From: Vibrio echinoideorum
Lineage (GTDB): Bacteria > Pseudomonadota > Gammaproteobacteria > Enterobacterales > Vibrionaceae
Assembly: GCF_024347455.1 (NCBI RefSeq)
Contig: NZ_AP025483.1
Coordinates: 1,364,001-1,428,000 of the forward strand
Length of the DNA: 64,000 bases
Reading direction: 5' to 3'
In this document: positions 37,705-46,005 of the stretch, piece by piece
How positions within the stretch are numbered: position 1 is the stretch's first letter
How the letters are laid out: every line of letters starts with the position of its first letter
Translations under genes and position numbers: made by a program
Notes under the pieces: generated by a model
What the model saw: only the letters and a program-made list of their open reading frames with translations
Databases searched by the model: none
Told to the model about the DNA's origin: nothing

Positions 37705-39633
37705 ATGCCAATTATTACTCTTCCTGACGGTAGTCAGCGTCAATTTGACAACCCTGTATCAACTCTAGATGTTGCCCTATCAATCGGTCCTGGTCTTGCG
37801 AAAGCAACCATTGCTGGTCGTGTAGACGGCGAGCGTGTTGATGCTTGTGACCTTATCGAAAACGATGCAAGCCTAGAAATCATCACAGCTAAAGATGAAG
37901 TTGATGGCCTTGAGATCGTTCGTCACTCTTGTGCTCACCTTTTAGGTCACGCTATTAAGCAGCTTTTTCCAGAAGCGAAAATGGCGATCGGTCCTACCAT
38001 TGATAACGGTTTCTACTACGATATCGACCTTGAGCACTCTCTAACGCAAGAAGATCTAGAAAAGATTGAAAAGCGTATGAAAGAGCTTGCGAAGACCAAG
38101 TATCAGGTTGTTAAGAAGAAAGTTAGCTGGCAGGAAGCGCGTGACGCATTCGAAGCTCGCGGCGAAACTTACAAGATCGAAATCTTGGATGAGAACGTTT
38201 CTAAAGACGATCGTCCGGGCCTATACCATCATGAAGAATACATCGATATGTGTCGTGGTCCACACGTTCCACATATGGGCTTCTGCCAACACTTCACGTT
38301 ACTTAACGTAGCGGGTGCTTACTGGCGTGGTAATAGTGACAACAAGATGCTTCAACGTATCTACGGCACTGCATTCCACGACAAGAAAGCGCTTAAGGCT
38401 CACCTAGTGCGCCTAGAAGAAGCGGCTAAGCGTGATCACCGTAAAATCGGTAAGCACTTAGATCTATTCCACATGCAGCAAGAAGCACCAGGTATGGTGT
38501 TCTGGCATCATAACGGTTGGACTATCTTCCGTGAGCTAGAAGTATTTATTCGTCAGAAACTGACAGAGTATGATTACCAAGAAGTGAAAGGCCCATTAAT
38601 GATGGACCGTGTGCTTTGGGAACGCTCTGGTCACTGGGATAAGTACGCTGAAGCAATGTTCACTACTTCTTCTGAGAACCGTGAATACGCTATCAAGCCA
38701 ATGAACTGTCCTGGTCATGTTCAAATCTTCAACCAAGGTTTGAAATCTTACCGTGATCTGCCGCTACGTATGGCTGAGTTCGGCTCATGTCACCGTAACG
38801 AGCCGTCTGGCGCACTTCACGGCATTATGCGTGTTCGTGGCTTCACTCAAGATGATGCTCACGTATTCTGTACTGAAGACCAAGTTCAACAAGAAGTGAA
38901 AGCTTGTATTGAAATGGTTTACGATACTTACACAACTTTCGGCTTCGATAGCATTGTTGTTAAGCTATCTACTCGTCCAGAACAACGTGTAGGTTCAGAC
39001 GAAATGTGGGACCGTGCAGAGGCTGACCTTAAGCAAGCGCTAGAGGCAATGAACATTGCATACGAGATTCAAGAAGGCGAGGGTGCGTTCTACGGACCTA
39101 AGATTGAATTTACTTTGCATGATTGTTTGGACCGCGCTTGGCAATGTGGTACAGTGCAGCTCGATTTTGCATTACCAGAACGTTTAGGTGCTACTTACGT
39201 AGGTGAAGATAACGAGCGTCACACGCCAGTTATGATCCACCGCGCGATTTTAGGTTCACTAGAACGCTTCATCGGTATTCTTATTGAAGAATACGCTGGC
39301 TTCTTCCCAACGTGGTTGGCGCCAGAACAAGCAATTGTCATGGGCATTACGGACAAACAGTCTGAATATGTACAAGAAATTGCGAAAAAATTGCAAAAAA
39401 GTGGATTTAGAGTCAAAGCAGACTTGAGAAATGAGAAGATTGGCTTTAAAATCCGCGAACATACTTTGAAACGTGTACCGTTCATGCTTGTGTGTGGTGA
39501 CCAAGAAATGGAAGCCGGCGAAATTGCAGTACGTACACGTAAAGGTAAGGACCTTGGCAAATTTAAAGTGGATGACTTTATTTCATACATCCAAGCCGAG
39601 GTTTCAAACCGTAAGCTCAATCTGGAGGAATAG
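37705..39633 (+). CDS. thrS: Threonyl-tRNA synthetase
   Basis: A 642-residue class II synthetase, the same length as in E. coli. An N-terminal TGS domain ([15 protein letters not shown]), the HxxxH editing domain ([12 protein letters not shown]), then the catalytic core follow. The zinc ligands are Cys in [12 protein letters not shown] and two later His; motif 2 is [26 protein letters not shown] and motif 3 [23 protein letters not shown]-terminal anticodon-binding domain ends the protein. The ATG at 37705 has AAGGA upstream. It leads the cluster thrS-infC-rpmI-rplT; its stop codon lies 2 bases before the infC start. Confidence 0.97.
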   Translation: MPIITLPDGSQRQFDNPVSTLDVALSIGPGLAKATIAGRVDGERVDACDLIENDASLEIITAKDEVDGLEIVRHSCAHLLGHAIKQLFPEAKMAIGPTIDNGFYYDIDLEHSLTQEDLEKIEKRMKELAKTKYQVVKKKVSWQEARDAFEARGETYKIEILDENVSKDDRPGLYHHEEYIDMCRGPHVPHMGFCQHFTLLNVAGAYWRGNSDNKMLQRIYGTAFHDKKALKAHLVRLEEAAKRDHRKIGKHLDLFHMQQEAPGMVFWHHNGWTIFRELEVFIRQKLTEYDYQEVKGPLMMDRVLWERSGHWDKYAEAMFTTSSENREYAIKPMNCPGHVQIFNQGLKSYRDLPLRMAEFGSCHRNEPSGALHGIMRVRGFTQDDAHVFCTEDQVQQEVKACIEMVYDTYTTFGFDSIVVKLSTRPEQRVGSDEMWDRAEADLKQALEAMNIAYEIQEGEGAFYGPKIEFTLHDCLDRAWQCGTVQLDFALPERLGATYVGEDNERHTPVMIHRAILGSLERFIGILIEEYAGFFPTWLAPEQAIVMGITDKQSEYVQEIAKKLQKSGFRVKADLRNEKIGFKIREHTLKRVPFMLVCGDQEMEAGEIAVRTRKGKDLGKFKVDDFISYIQAEVSNRKLNLEE

Positions 39634-39635
39634 CT

Positions 39636-40187
39636 ATTAAAGGCGGAAGACGTGGCCAACAACCGGCCAAACAAAACCAGCACCGTTTAAACGGTGACAT
39701 TCGTGGCGTTCGTGAAGTGCGTCTAACTGGCGCAGACGGCGAAGCTGTTGGTGTAGTAACAATCGCGGAAGCGATGGAAGCTGCAAATGAAGCTGGTATG
39801 GATCTCGTAGAGATCAGCCCTAACGCCGAGCCGCCAGTTTGTCGTGTGATGGACTACGGTAAGTTCCTCTTCGAGAAGAGCAAAGCTGCGAAAGAGCAGA
39901 AGAAAAAGCAAAAGCAGGTTCAGATCAAGGAAATTAAATTCCGACCTGGAACTGATATTGGAGACTATCAGGTAAAACTACGCAACCTGACTGGTTTCCT
40001 TGAAGACGGCAACAAAGTGAAGGTAACAATTCGCTTCCGTGGCCGCGAAATGGCTCACCAAGAAATCGGTGTTGACGTTCTTAATCGTTTGAAAATCGAT
40101 ACTGAAGAATTTGCAGTTGTCGAATCTTTCCCAACGAGAATTGAAGGTCGCCAGATGATCATGGTGTTGGCCCCTAAAAAGAAGTAA
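39636..40187 (+). CDS. infC: Translation initiation factor IF-3 (AUU start)
   Basis: A 183-residue IF-3 when started at ATT 39636 ([20 protein letters not shown]). That start lies 2 bases after the thrS stop codon, with GGAGG at 39624-39628 upstream. Family blocks: [33 protein letters not shown] and [19 protein letters not shown] rare AUU start is the hallmark of infC in Enterobacteriaceae, where IF-3 rejects it and so limits its own synthesis. A start at the first standard codon (GTG 39717) would cut off the conserved N-terminus. IF-3 acts on the 30S subunit in start-codon proofreading. Confidence 0.95.
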   Translation: MKGGRRGQQPAKQNQHRLNGDIRGVREVRLTGADGEAVGVVTIAEAMEAANEAGMDLVEISPNAEPPVCRVMDYGKFLFEKSKAAKEQKKKQKQVQIKEIKFRPGTDIGDYQVKLRNLTGFLEDGNKVKVTIRFRGREMAHQEIGVDVLNRLKIDTEEFAVVESFPTRIEGRQMIMVLAPKKK

Positions 40188-40211
40188 TTAACGGCTTTAC
40201 AAGTAATTAAA

Positions 40212-40240
40212 CCTTGCAGCCATAGGCTGTAGGGTTTTAT
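40212..40240 (+). promoter_or_regulatory. infC-rpmI intergenic hairpin (L20 leader/attenuator candidate)
   Basis: CCTTGCAGCC and GGCTGTAGGG pair over 10 bp (two G-U pairs) with a 3-base loop, then GTTTTATT. It sits in the 104-base gap before rpmI, where in other gammaproteobacteria L20 binds or an attenuator acts. Confidence 0.6.
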
Positions 40241-40291
40241 TCGCCCTAATTACTATGTTATTAACAACTCAACAATGCGGAGTTATTCATC

Positions 40292-40486
40292 ATGCCTAAG
40301 ATGAAAACCAACAAAGGTGCTGCTAAGCGTTTCCAGAAAACTGCTGGTGGTATTAAGTTTAAGCACGCTGGTAAACGTCACATCCTGACTAAGCGTACTA
40401 CTAAGAACAAGCGTCAGCTACGTCCTAACTCAATCCTTCCAAAATGTGAAGTGGCTGCAGTTATTCGTATGATGCCATACGCTTAA
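40292..40486 (+). CDS. rpmI: 50S ribosomal protein L35
   Basis: A 64-residue, highly basic protein: [20 protein letters not shown], then [20 protein letters not shown] and a VIRMMPYA end typical of L35. Part of thrS-infC-rpmI-rplT. The ribosome site is GGAG 10 bases before the ATG (GCGGAGTTATTC). Confidence 0.97.
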   Translation: MPKMKTNKGAAKRFQKTAGGIKFKHAGKRHILTKRTTKNKRQLRPNSILPKCEVAAVIRMMPYA

Positions 40487-40528
40487 TTCTTTTTAGTTTA
40501 TAAATTCGTTTAGTTTAGGAGAAGCATA

Positions 40529-40882
40529 ATGCCTCGCGTAAAACGTGGTGTACAAGCTCGTGCACGTCATAAGAAAGTTCTAAAACAAGCTAAAGGTTAC
40601 TACGGAGCACGTTCACGTGTTTATCGTGTAGCTTTCCAAGCAGTTACCAAAGCTGGTCAATACGCTTACCGTGACCGTCGCAACAAGAAACGTCAATTCC
40701 GTCAACTTTGGATTGCACGTATCAACGCGGCATCTCGTCAAAATGGTCTATCTTACAGCCGTTTCATCAATGGCCTTAAGAAAGCATCTATCGAGATCGA
40801 TCGTAAGATTCTTGCTGACATCGCAGTATTCGACAAAGCAGCATTTGCTGTTCTAGTTGAAAAAGCGAAAGCATCTCTATAA
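40529..40882 (+). CDS. rplT: 50S ribosomal protein L20
   Basis: A 117-residue rRNA-binding protein needed early in 50S assembly: [35 protein letters not shown] and [18 protein letters not shown]. It has a strong ribosome site (TAGGAGAAGC). In E. coli, L20 represses its own operon at the rpmI leader. It is the last gene of the cluster, followed by a terminator. Confidence 0.97.
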   Translation: MPRVKRGVQARARHKKVLKQAKGYYGARSRVYRVAFQAVTKAGQYAYRDRRNKKRQFRQLWIARINAASRQNGLSYSRFINGLKKASIEIDRKILADIAVFDKAAFAVLVEKAKASL

Positions 40883-40908
40883 TTTAGAGTTAGCTTAAAG
40901 GTTTAAGA

Positions 40909-40936
40909 AAAGGAGAACTTCGGTTCTCCTTTTTTA
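40909..40936 (+). terminator. Terminator of thrS-infC-rpmI-rplT
   Basis: AAAGGAGAA, a CTTCGG tetraloop-type turn, then TTCTCCTTTTTT. Confidence 0.9.
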
Positions 40937-40963
40937 TTGCCTGTAATTTGGCTTTTGCATATT

Positions 40964-40994
<31 letters not shown>

Positions 40995-41087
40995 AGCAGT
41001 TTATCTTCCTAGATTTTATTCGCTTCGTTCTCCGTTCTGTTATATAACTTAGCCTCAATATTACCTTTAATTAACGCTAGGTTTTCT

Positions 41088-41405
41088 ATGAACACACCTA
41101 CCACTATGACGTTCTTCGAACGTTTTGAAACTGATATCCTTTCTGGCAAAAAGACCATTACGATTCGTGATGAATCTGAGCGCGATTACCAGCCTGGCAG
41201 TGTTGTAGAAGTATCAACGCTAGAGCAGGGACGTGTATTCTGTAATCTTAAGATCATTAGCGTAGAGCCAATCTTGTTTGATGACTTAGGCGAGTTCCAT
41301 GCGGAGCAAGAGAACATGACGCTAGAAGTCCTGAAGGGTGTGATTCAAGATATCTACCCAGGGATCTCTGAGCTTTATGTCGTCTCTTATGAGTTGGTAG
41401 CTTAA
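41088..41405 (+). CDS. yqfB: YqfB-type N(4)-acetylcytidine amidohydrolase (ASCH domain)
   Basis: A 105-residue ASCH-fold protein very like E. coli YqfB, which deacetylates N4-acetylcytidine. Conserved blocks are TFFERFETDILSGKKTITIRDESE (with the catalytic Lys/Thr/Glu region), HAEQENMTLEVLK and IQDIYPG. The ribosome site is weak. It is followed after 45 bases by a small unknown gene on the same strand, possibly co-transcribed. Confidence 0.9.
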   Translation: MNTPTTMTFFERFETDILSGKKTITIRDESERDYQPGSVVEVSTLEQGRVFCNLKIISVEPILFDDLGEFHAEQENMTLEVLKGVIQDIYPGISELYVVSYELVA

Positions 41406-41410
41406 GCCTT

Positions 41411-41430
41411 ATTGGATTGGATTGGATTGA
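41411..41430. repeat. 5-bp tandem repeat, 4 copies
   Basis: Three ATTGG and one ATTGA, between YqfB and the next gene. Confidence 0.8.
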
Positions 41431-41450
41431 CTAGCTAGGGATTGCAATTA

Positions 41451-41888
41451 ATGAGTAATAACCAGCAGACACTGCTTCAGCTTTATTGTCGTGAACAACA
41501 AGACCAAACGTTACTGTCTAAGTATGACCTTGATAGTGATCTGAGTGAGAGTGCCGATTATTTAAAGTGGTGCGAGAGTAAAAGAAACTTTGTTGAAGAA
41601 GATGTCTTAGGGCGGACTTGGGTAAAAAGTTGCCCAGCAGGGTACATTACTGAGGTGCACTTTCATTCGAATGGTAGCTTAACTGAATATCGTTTGTTTG
41701 ACCGGTTTGAAACCCAAGGCAATTGGTTGCTGAAAAGCGGGTTGCTGCAAGTTGAAATTAATAAAGGTGACAATCGTTACCAGTTTGATGTTGTCGCGTG
41801 TAAAGACCTCAATATTCATTCGGCAGTGGAATATAAGAATCAAGAACTCCACTCTTACCTTAAGCTTGTTCAAGTGGAAGCTAGTTAA
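41451..41888 (+). CDS. Hypothetical protein, 145 aa
   Basis: I do not recognise this family. The soluble protein begins MSNNQQTLLQLYCREQQDQ, and the beta-rich second half (AGYITEVHFHSNGSLTEYRLFDRFETQGNWLL) suggests a lipocalin- or calycin-like barrel, which is only an impression. It lies 45 bases after YqfB and ends at a bidirectional terminator. Codon use looks normal for the window. Confidence 0.7.
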   Translation: MSNNQQTLLQLYCREQQDQTLLSKYDLDSDLSESADYLKWCESKRNFVEEDVLGRTWVKSCPAGYITEVHFHSNGSLTEYRLFDRFETQGNWLLKSGLLQVEINKGDNRYQFDVVACKDLNIHSAVEYKNQELHSYLKLVQVEAS

Positions 41889-41952
41889 GTCATTCGCAAC
41901 ATAAATAAGCCAAACTTGAGTTTTATTCTGATTGGATTCATCAAATTCCAAA

Positions 41953-41986
41953 GCAAAAAAAGCTAACGATTAACGTTAGCTTTTTC
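41953..41986. terminator. Bidirectional terminator
   Basis: AAAAAAGCTAACG/CGTTAGCTTTTT with a short loop lies between convergent genes. Confidence 0.88.
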
Positions 41987-42028
41987 ATTTATGGAGAAAC
42001 TTGATTGAATGCTTAAGCTTGGTAGCTC

Positions 42029-43267
42029 TTATGCGTGATAGCTTTCGAGTTTCTTATACAGCTCTGAATTGATGTCACTTGCAGCGCAAACCGTCAATAG
42101 GTCTTCAATAAAGTACTTTAATGCACGTGCTTCAATTCGACGAATGCCTTGTTGCTGCTCTTCAGTCAGGTAACCGTAGATAGTTGCAGCTCCGAAGTCA
42201 CCAAAGATCATCTGACCTTGTTCATTGACCAAGGTGTTGTGCGCGTACAAATCACCGTGACAAACTTTGTTTTGATGAAGGTGTTCAAACACATCGATCA
42301 TCTGCTCGGTAATGCTATTGATCTGAGCAATTGAAAGCTCAAAGCCTTCGTTGAACGTATCGCGAGTACAGCTTTCAAGAGTAGGGGGCAAACCTAGGTT
42401 GTAATAGCTGCTTGGGATAAGTTCCATGACCAAAGCCAAATAGTCATCTTCATCAACTTGGGCAATAGATTTCACTAAATTGCCATGGTAGCCAGTCTGC
42501 AAACAAGCTTCTAGCTCATCGTGTGGGTAGCCATCACTGGTGACTTCGCCTTTGAATACTTTAACGGCCACTTCTTGTGGGAAATCAAAGTCACTGTTTA
42601 ACCAGTTAGCATGAGAAATCACGCCAGATGCACCTTGGCCCAGCACTTGATTGAGTGAGTAGCATTGCGAACTCACGGCAGGCACGCTATCTAAGCTGCT
42701 TGGGTGTTTGCAAAACGGGTTACCCGCAAAGGCTAACCAAGCCAGTTTTGGTAGCTTGATAAGGAACTCTGGGAATTCAGTCAGTTGGTTTGCAGATAGG
42801 CGAACTAGCTCAAGGCTTGATAGGTTTTCCATGCTTTCTGGTAAAACGCGAATCTTGTTACCCGCTAATGCGAGTTTTTGTAGGCGTGGTCTTTCACCTA
42901 AAGAGTGAGGGAGAACCTCGATCGCATTGTCTGTCAGGATTAACCAACGTAACTGAACTGGCAAAGATTGCTCGCTAACGGTTTTGATTTGGTTCGTTTT
43001 GAAGCCAACCATTTCAAGCTTAGGAAGGGTACCGAGAACATCAGGAAGGTGCGTAAACAGGTTATTTGACGCGAAGATAATACGCAGGTTGGTCAGTTGC
43101 GATAACTCTTCAGGTAAATCTGACAGTTGATTACCTGATAGGTCTAGAATCTCAAGAGAATCAGCGAGTTCTAAGATCTCTAAAGGAAACTCAGTGAGAC
43201 CTTCTGACAGTTGTAAGCGCTTAATACCTTTGAATTGCCCTGATTTTAATTGTTCTAGAGTATGCAA
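42029..43267 (-). CDS. Leucine-rich-repeat protein kinase-like protein
   Basis: A 412-residue protein. Residues about 15-205 hold seven or eight LRR units (LEILDLSGNQLSDLPEEL, LRWLILTDNAIEVLPHSL, LQKLALAGNKIRVLPESM). Residues about 215-412 are a protein-kinase-like domain: the Gly loop VLGQGASGVISHA, the ATP-binding Lys in EVAVKVFKGE, the catalytic loop KVCHGDLYAHNTLV and the metal motif IFGDFGAATIY. HGD replaces HRD but the Asp and Asn are kept, so activity is plausible. There is no signal peptide or TM segment. It is monocistronic; the role is unknown. Confidence 0.85.
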   Translation of the reverse strand: MHTLEQLKSGQFKGIKRLQLSEGLTEFPLEILELADSLEILDLSGNQLSDLPEELSQLTNLRIIFASNNLFTHLPDVLGTLPKLEMVGFKTNQIKTVSEQSLPVQLRWLILTDNAIEVLPHSLGERPRLQKLALAGNKIRVLPESMENLSSLELVRLSANQLTEFPEFLIKLPKLAWLAFAGNPFCKHPSSLDSVPAVSSQCYSLNQVLGQGASGVISHANWLNSDFDFPQEVAVKVFKGEVTSDGYPHDELEACLQTGYHGNLVKSIAQVDEDDYLALVMELIPSSYYNLGLPPTLESCTRDTFNEGFELSIAQINSITEQMIDVFEHLHQNKVCHGDLYAHNTLVNEQGQMIFGDFGAATIYGYLTEEQQQGIRRIEARALKYFIEDLLTVCAASDINSELYKKLESYHA

Positions 43268-43324
43268 ACCTTAGCCTTATGAATAGATGTTCGAGGCGCG
43301 TAGTTTACTTGTCTCAATCGAGAA

Positions 43325-43350
43325 AGGCGAGCACCGAACGATGCTCGCCT
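43325..43350 (-). terminator. Hairpin between ABC-F and LRR-kinase genes
   Basis: AGGCGAGCA and TGCTCGCCT pair perfectly with an 8-base loop, and TTTCT follows on the minus strand. It lies 30 bases after the ABC-F stop in genome order and probably upstream of the LRR-kinase in function; its strand assignment is tentative. Confidence 0.5.
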
Positions 43351-43379
43351 AGCTAAACTAAGTGAACGAATTTACGAGG

Positions 43380-44954
43380 CTAAAGCTCGATATGGTTTTG
43401 GCTAACACCGATCTCCTCAACAAAATCGCTATCATGACTCACCAAGATGAACGCGCCTTGGTATTCACGCAAAGCGGACGCCAATATTTGTTTTGAGTCG
43501 ATGTCTAGGTGGTTGTCCGGTTCATCGAGCAATAGAAGCGGGGTGTCTTGTTTATGGCTGACGATTAACATCGCTAACTTCATTTTCTCGCCACCACTGA
43601 GATGAGCTACTTGTCGATATACCGAGTTTCGCTTGAATCCAATTCCAGCCAACAAGGTTCGTGCGTCACTTTCTGTTAGCCCAAAGCTGTGTGTCATCAG
43701 ACTATCGAACATGGTGTCGTTGATGTCTAACAGGCCAAAGTGTTGATCCAAGTATACCGTCGCCCGTAAGCGCTTAATGGATCCGATATAGTTCGAGTGT
43801 TGGCCGTGAATAGCTTTTAACAGTGTCGATTTTCCGCACCCATTAGCCCCGGTTAGATAGTATCGTTCTCCTTGTGATAGAGAGAAGCTGATAGGATCAC
43901 CAGAACCAAAACTTAGGCGACACTCTTCAACGGTTAATAGTGAGTGTTTTTTAGAAGCATTCGCTTGTTGTAGATACAATGCTTGCGGCTTCAGTTGCTC
44001 TTTTTGTTCTTTAAGAGATTGAAGTTTATGTTGGTTTTGATCCTTTAAGTTCTTGTGGTTTGTTGCCGATGCTCCTTGGGCTCGCCCTGCTTTATCTTTC
44101 ATTGCATCCAATAATATCTTGGGTTGGCTACCCGACTTTCGGAGTCGGTTACCTTGAGACTCTCGTTGTTGTGCTTTTTCCTTGTTAGTCTGAGCTTGGC
44201 GCTCGAGTCGTTTCTTCTCCGATTGATGATGCGTTATCTGCTTGTCCAGAGCTTCACTTTGACTCGACATTTGCGTGAAGTAATCATCGTAATTCCCTTT
44301 GTAGAAGCGCATGCCCAAACTATTGAGGTGATAGATCCCTTCCATGTGTCTCAATAAGCTTCGGTCGTGACTGACGACAAGCACTTTACCTTCAAATAAC
44401 TGACACTGCTCTAGTAACCAATTGCGTCCATCGCTATCCAAATGGTTTGAAGGTTCGTCGAGAATCAGTATGTCGTGGTTTGATACGAATAACCGATGAA
44501 GCTGTAATAGGGCGAGTTGTCCACCGCTCAATGTATGGCACGGTGTGGTCAACCCACTGGTTATTTTCAATGTGGCTAAAAGTTGCTTGGTGTTCGCTTG
44601 TAAATCCCAATCCTCCCCAACGATATTGAAGTGCTGAAGTTCGCAGCTGCCTTGTTCTATGGCGTGTAATGCGTCTAACTTTTCGGTGATCCCCAAGAAG
44701 TCAGCAATGCTGATTGCGCTATCCAATAGCTCGGAAGGTAACTGGGAGTAGAAGCCGATCGAGCCTTGTTTGGAAACACTGCCTGATGTGGGTTGCGTTT
44801 TCCCGACCAGTAACGAAAGTAGTAATGACTTTCCAGCGCCATTTCTTCCGACTAAGCCTGTCAGGCGACTGCTCAAACTAAAGGTGATATCTTTGAATAA
44901 CCACTCACCAGTATCGAGTTGGAATGAGAGATTGTTGGCTAATATAGTAGGCAT
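43380..44954 (-). CDS. ABC-F family ATPase
   Basis: A 524-residue protein with two fused ABC domains and no TM segments, the ABC-F arrangement. Domain 1: Walker A GLVGRNGAGKS, signature LSGGQLALLQL, Walker B ILILDEPSNHLD. A charged linker follows (KKRLERQAQTNKEKAQQRESQ), then domain 2: Walker A LTGANGCGKST, signature LSGGEKMKLAML, Walker B LLLLDEPDNHLD. ABC-F proteins act on the ribosome in translation or antibiotic protection; the subgroup here is not clear. The ATG at 44954 has GGAGG upstream, which rules out a 40-residue longer start. Confidence 0.9.
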   Translation of the reverse strand: MPTILANNLSFQLDTGEWLFKDITFSLSSRLTGLVGRNGAGKSLLLSLLVGKTQPTSGSVSKQGSIGFYSQLPSELLDSAISIADFLGITEKLDALHAIEQGSCELQHFNIVGEDWDLQANTKQLLATLKITSGLTTPCHTLSGGQLALLQLHRLFVSNHDILILDEPSNHLDSDGRNWLLEQCQLFEGKVLVVSHDRSLLRHMEGIYHLNSLGMRFYKGNYDDYFTQMSSQSEALDKQITHHQSEKKRLERQAQTNKEKAQQRESQGNRLRKSGSQPKILLDAMKDKAGRAQGASATNHKNLKDQNQHKLQSLKEQKEQLKPQALYLQQANASKKHSLLTVEECRLSFGSGDPISFSLSQGERYYLTGANGCGKSTLLKAIHGQHSNYIGSIKRLRATVYLDQHFGLLDINDTMFDSLMTHSFGLTESDARTLLAGIGFKRNSVYRQVAHLSGGEKMKLAMLIVSHKQDTPLLLLDEPDNHLDIDSKQILASALREYQGAFILVSHDSDFVEEIGVSQNHIEL

Positions 44955-45064
44955 AGAAATACCTCCCTTTACGTGTAAACGAGTAAAAGGGGTGAGGCGC
45001 TTTTTTGCATAGATTCCTACGTGGGATTCTATGTCTAGATCGCCAAAGACGTTACTTAAGTAGG

Positions 45065-45364
45065 ATGACAGCAAAAGATAGAGATTATCTTGCTGAAGTG
45101 CTTTCTTTATTCAAGGTGCAGATCTTAAAGAGGTTGGTCTTAAATTGACTGCTCTTCAATAGCTTGATTTTTCAAGAAATAGATGACGAAGTAACGCCCA
45201 CTAACCCCGAGAGTCCAAATGATTTTTATAAAAATAAATCGGATGTCAGGATGTTAGTACTTCATTATGGCGTTATTCTCTTTTGAAATGATGGTGGGAT
45301 GTTACTGAAAGAAGGTACTGGAAGTCAATATGATGAAGTGACTAAAATGTATCCAAATAATTAA
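45065..45364 (+). pseudogene. Possible decayed reading frame with two internal stops
   Basis: One frame from ATG 45065 to TAA 45364 (about 99 codons) is broken by TGA at 45146 and TGA at 45284. The pieces look protein-like (DRDYLAEVLSLF; EIDDEVTPTNPESPNDFY; LLKEGTGSQYDEVTKMYPNN). I do not recognise the protein. The frame could be chance, since the region is only 300 bases. Confidence 0.25.
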
Positions 45365-45385
45365 AGCGCCAGTAAGGCGCTCTAG
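45360..45385 (-). terminator. Probable terminator of aldehyde dehydrogenase-tetR operon
   Basis: AGCGCC/GGCGCT is a 6-bp stem with a 5-base loop, followed on the minus strand by TTTAATTATTT. It lies about 45 bases after the tetR stop. Confidence 0.5.
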
Positions 45386-45426
45386 ATCGTTCTTTGGAAA
45401 GCTAGATTTTTTGAAGAACGTGGGAA

Positions 45427-46005
45427 TTACCGTTTTTGACCACCAACGGCTCGCCAACACATATCAAAGCTATCGCTGATGTACTTGGCTAATTGATCTG
45501 GTGGTAACTCATTCTGCTCAATCAACCAGTTTGCACAAATCAAAAAGTGGCTGTGGATGAAGTGCCTAACAAGATTGATGTCTAACACCATCAGCTCACC
45601 GGCTTCTTGTCCTTTCAAAACGATTTCATCTAGCGATGCGAACATCTGTGAGACGATAACTTCTCGAGTTTGAGTCGTCGGATCGAAATGAACATTGGTG
45701 AAGAACTTCATCGCAACTGGATTTTCTAACGCCCACTCAAGCCCTGTGATCCACATGAACTTTAATGCTTGATAGCGATCTTGTTCAGAGACATCTGTGT
45801 GTTTAGCCAGCGTAGTGAATAGCTCAAGTTTCAGTTCGCGAAATAGTTCATCAATTAACAGCGACTTATTCTCGAAGTGGTGAAACAGTGTCGCTTTCGC
45901 TACGCCTGCCGTTTTCGCTATTTGTCCGGTAGATGTGCCCTCTAGCCCTTGCTGAGAGAAGAGTAAGAGCGCAGCATCTAAGATTTTTTGCCTTTTTGTA
46001 ATCAT
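45427..46005 (-). CDS. TetR family transcriptional regulator
   Basis: A 192-residue TetR-type repressor. The N-terminal helix-turn-helix is KILDAALLLFSQQGLEGTSTGQIAKTAGVAKATLFHHFENKS in pattern (residues about 7-50), followed by a helical ligand domain. Its ATG overlaps the stop codon of the aldehyde dehydrogenase gene (ATGA), so the two are one operon. A TetR-like palindrome lies upstream of the dehydrogenase, which suggests autoregulation. Confidence 0.88.
   Translation of the reverse strand: MITKRQKILDAALLLFSQQGLEGTSTGQIAKTAGVAKATLFHHFENKSLLIDELFRELKLELFTTLAKHTDVSEQDRYQALKFMWITGLEWALENPVAMKFFTNVHFDPTTQTREVIVSQMFASLDEIVLKGQEAGELMVLDINLVRHFIHSHFLICANWLIEQNELPPDQLAKYISDSFDMCWRAVGGQKR

Noticed and set aside
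39717..39719. GTG as the infC start.
   Set aside because: It would remove 27 conserved residues and has no ribosome site; the ATT at 39636 has one.
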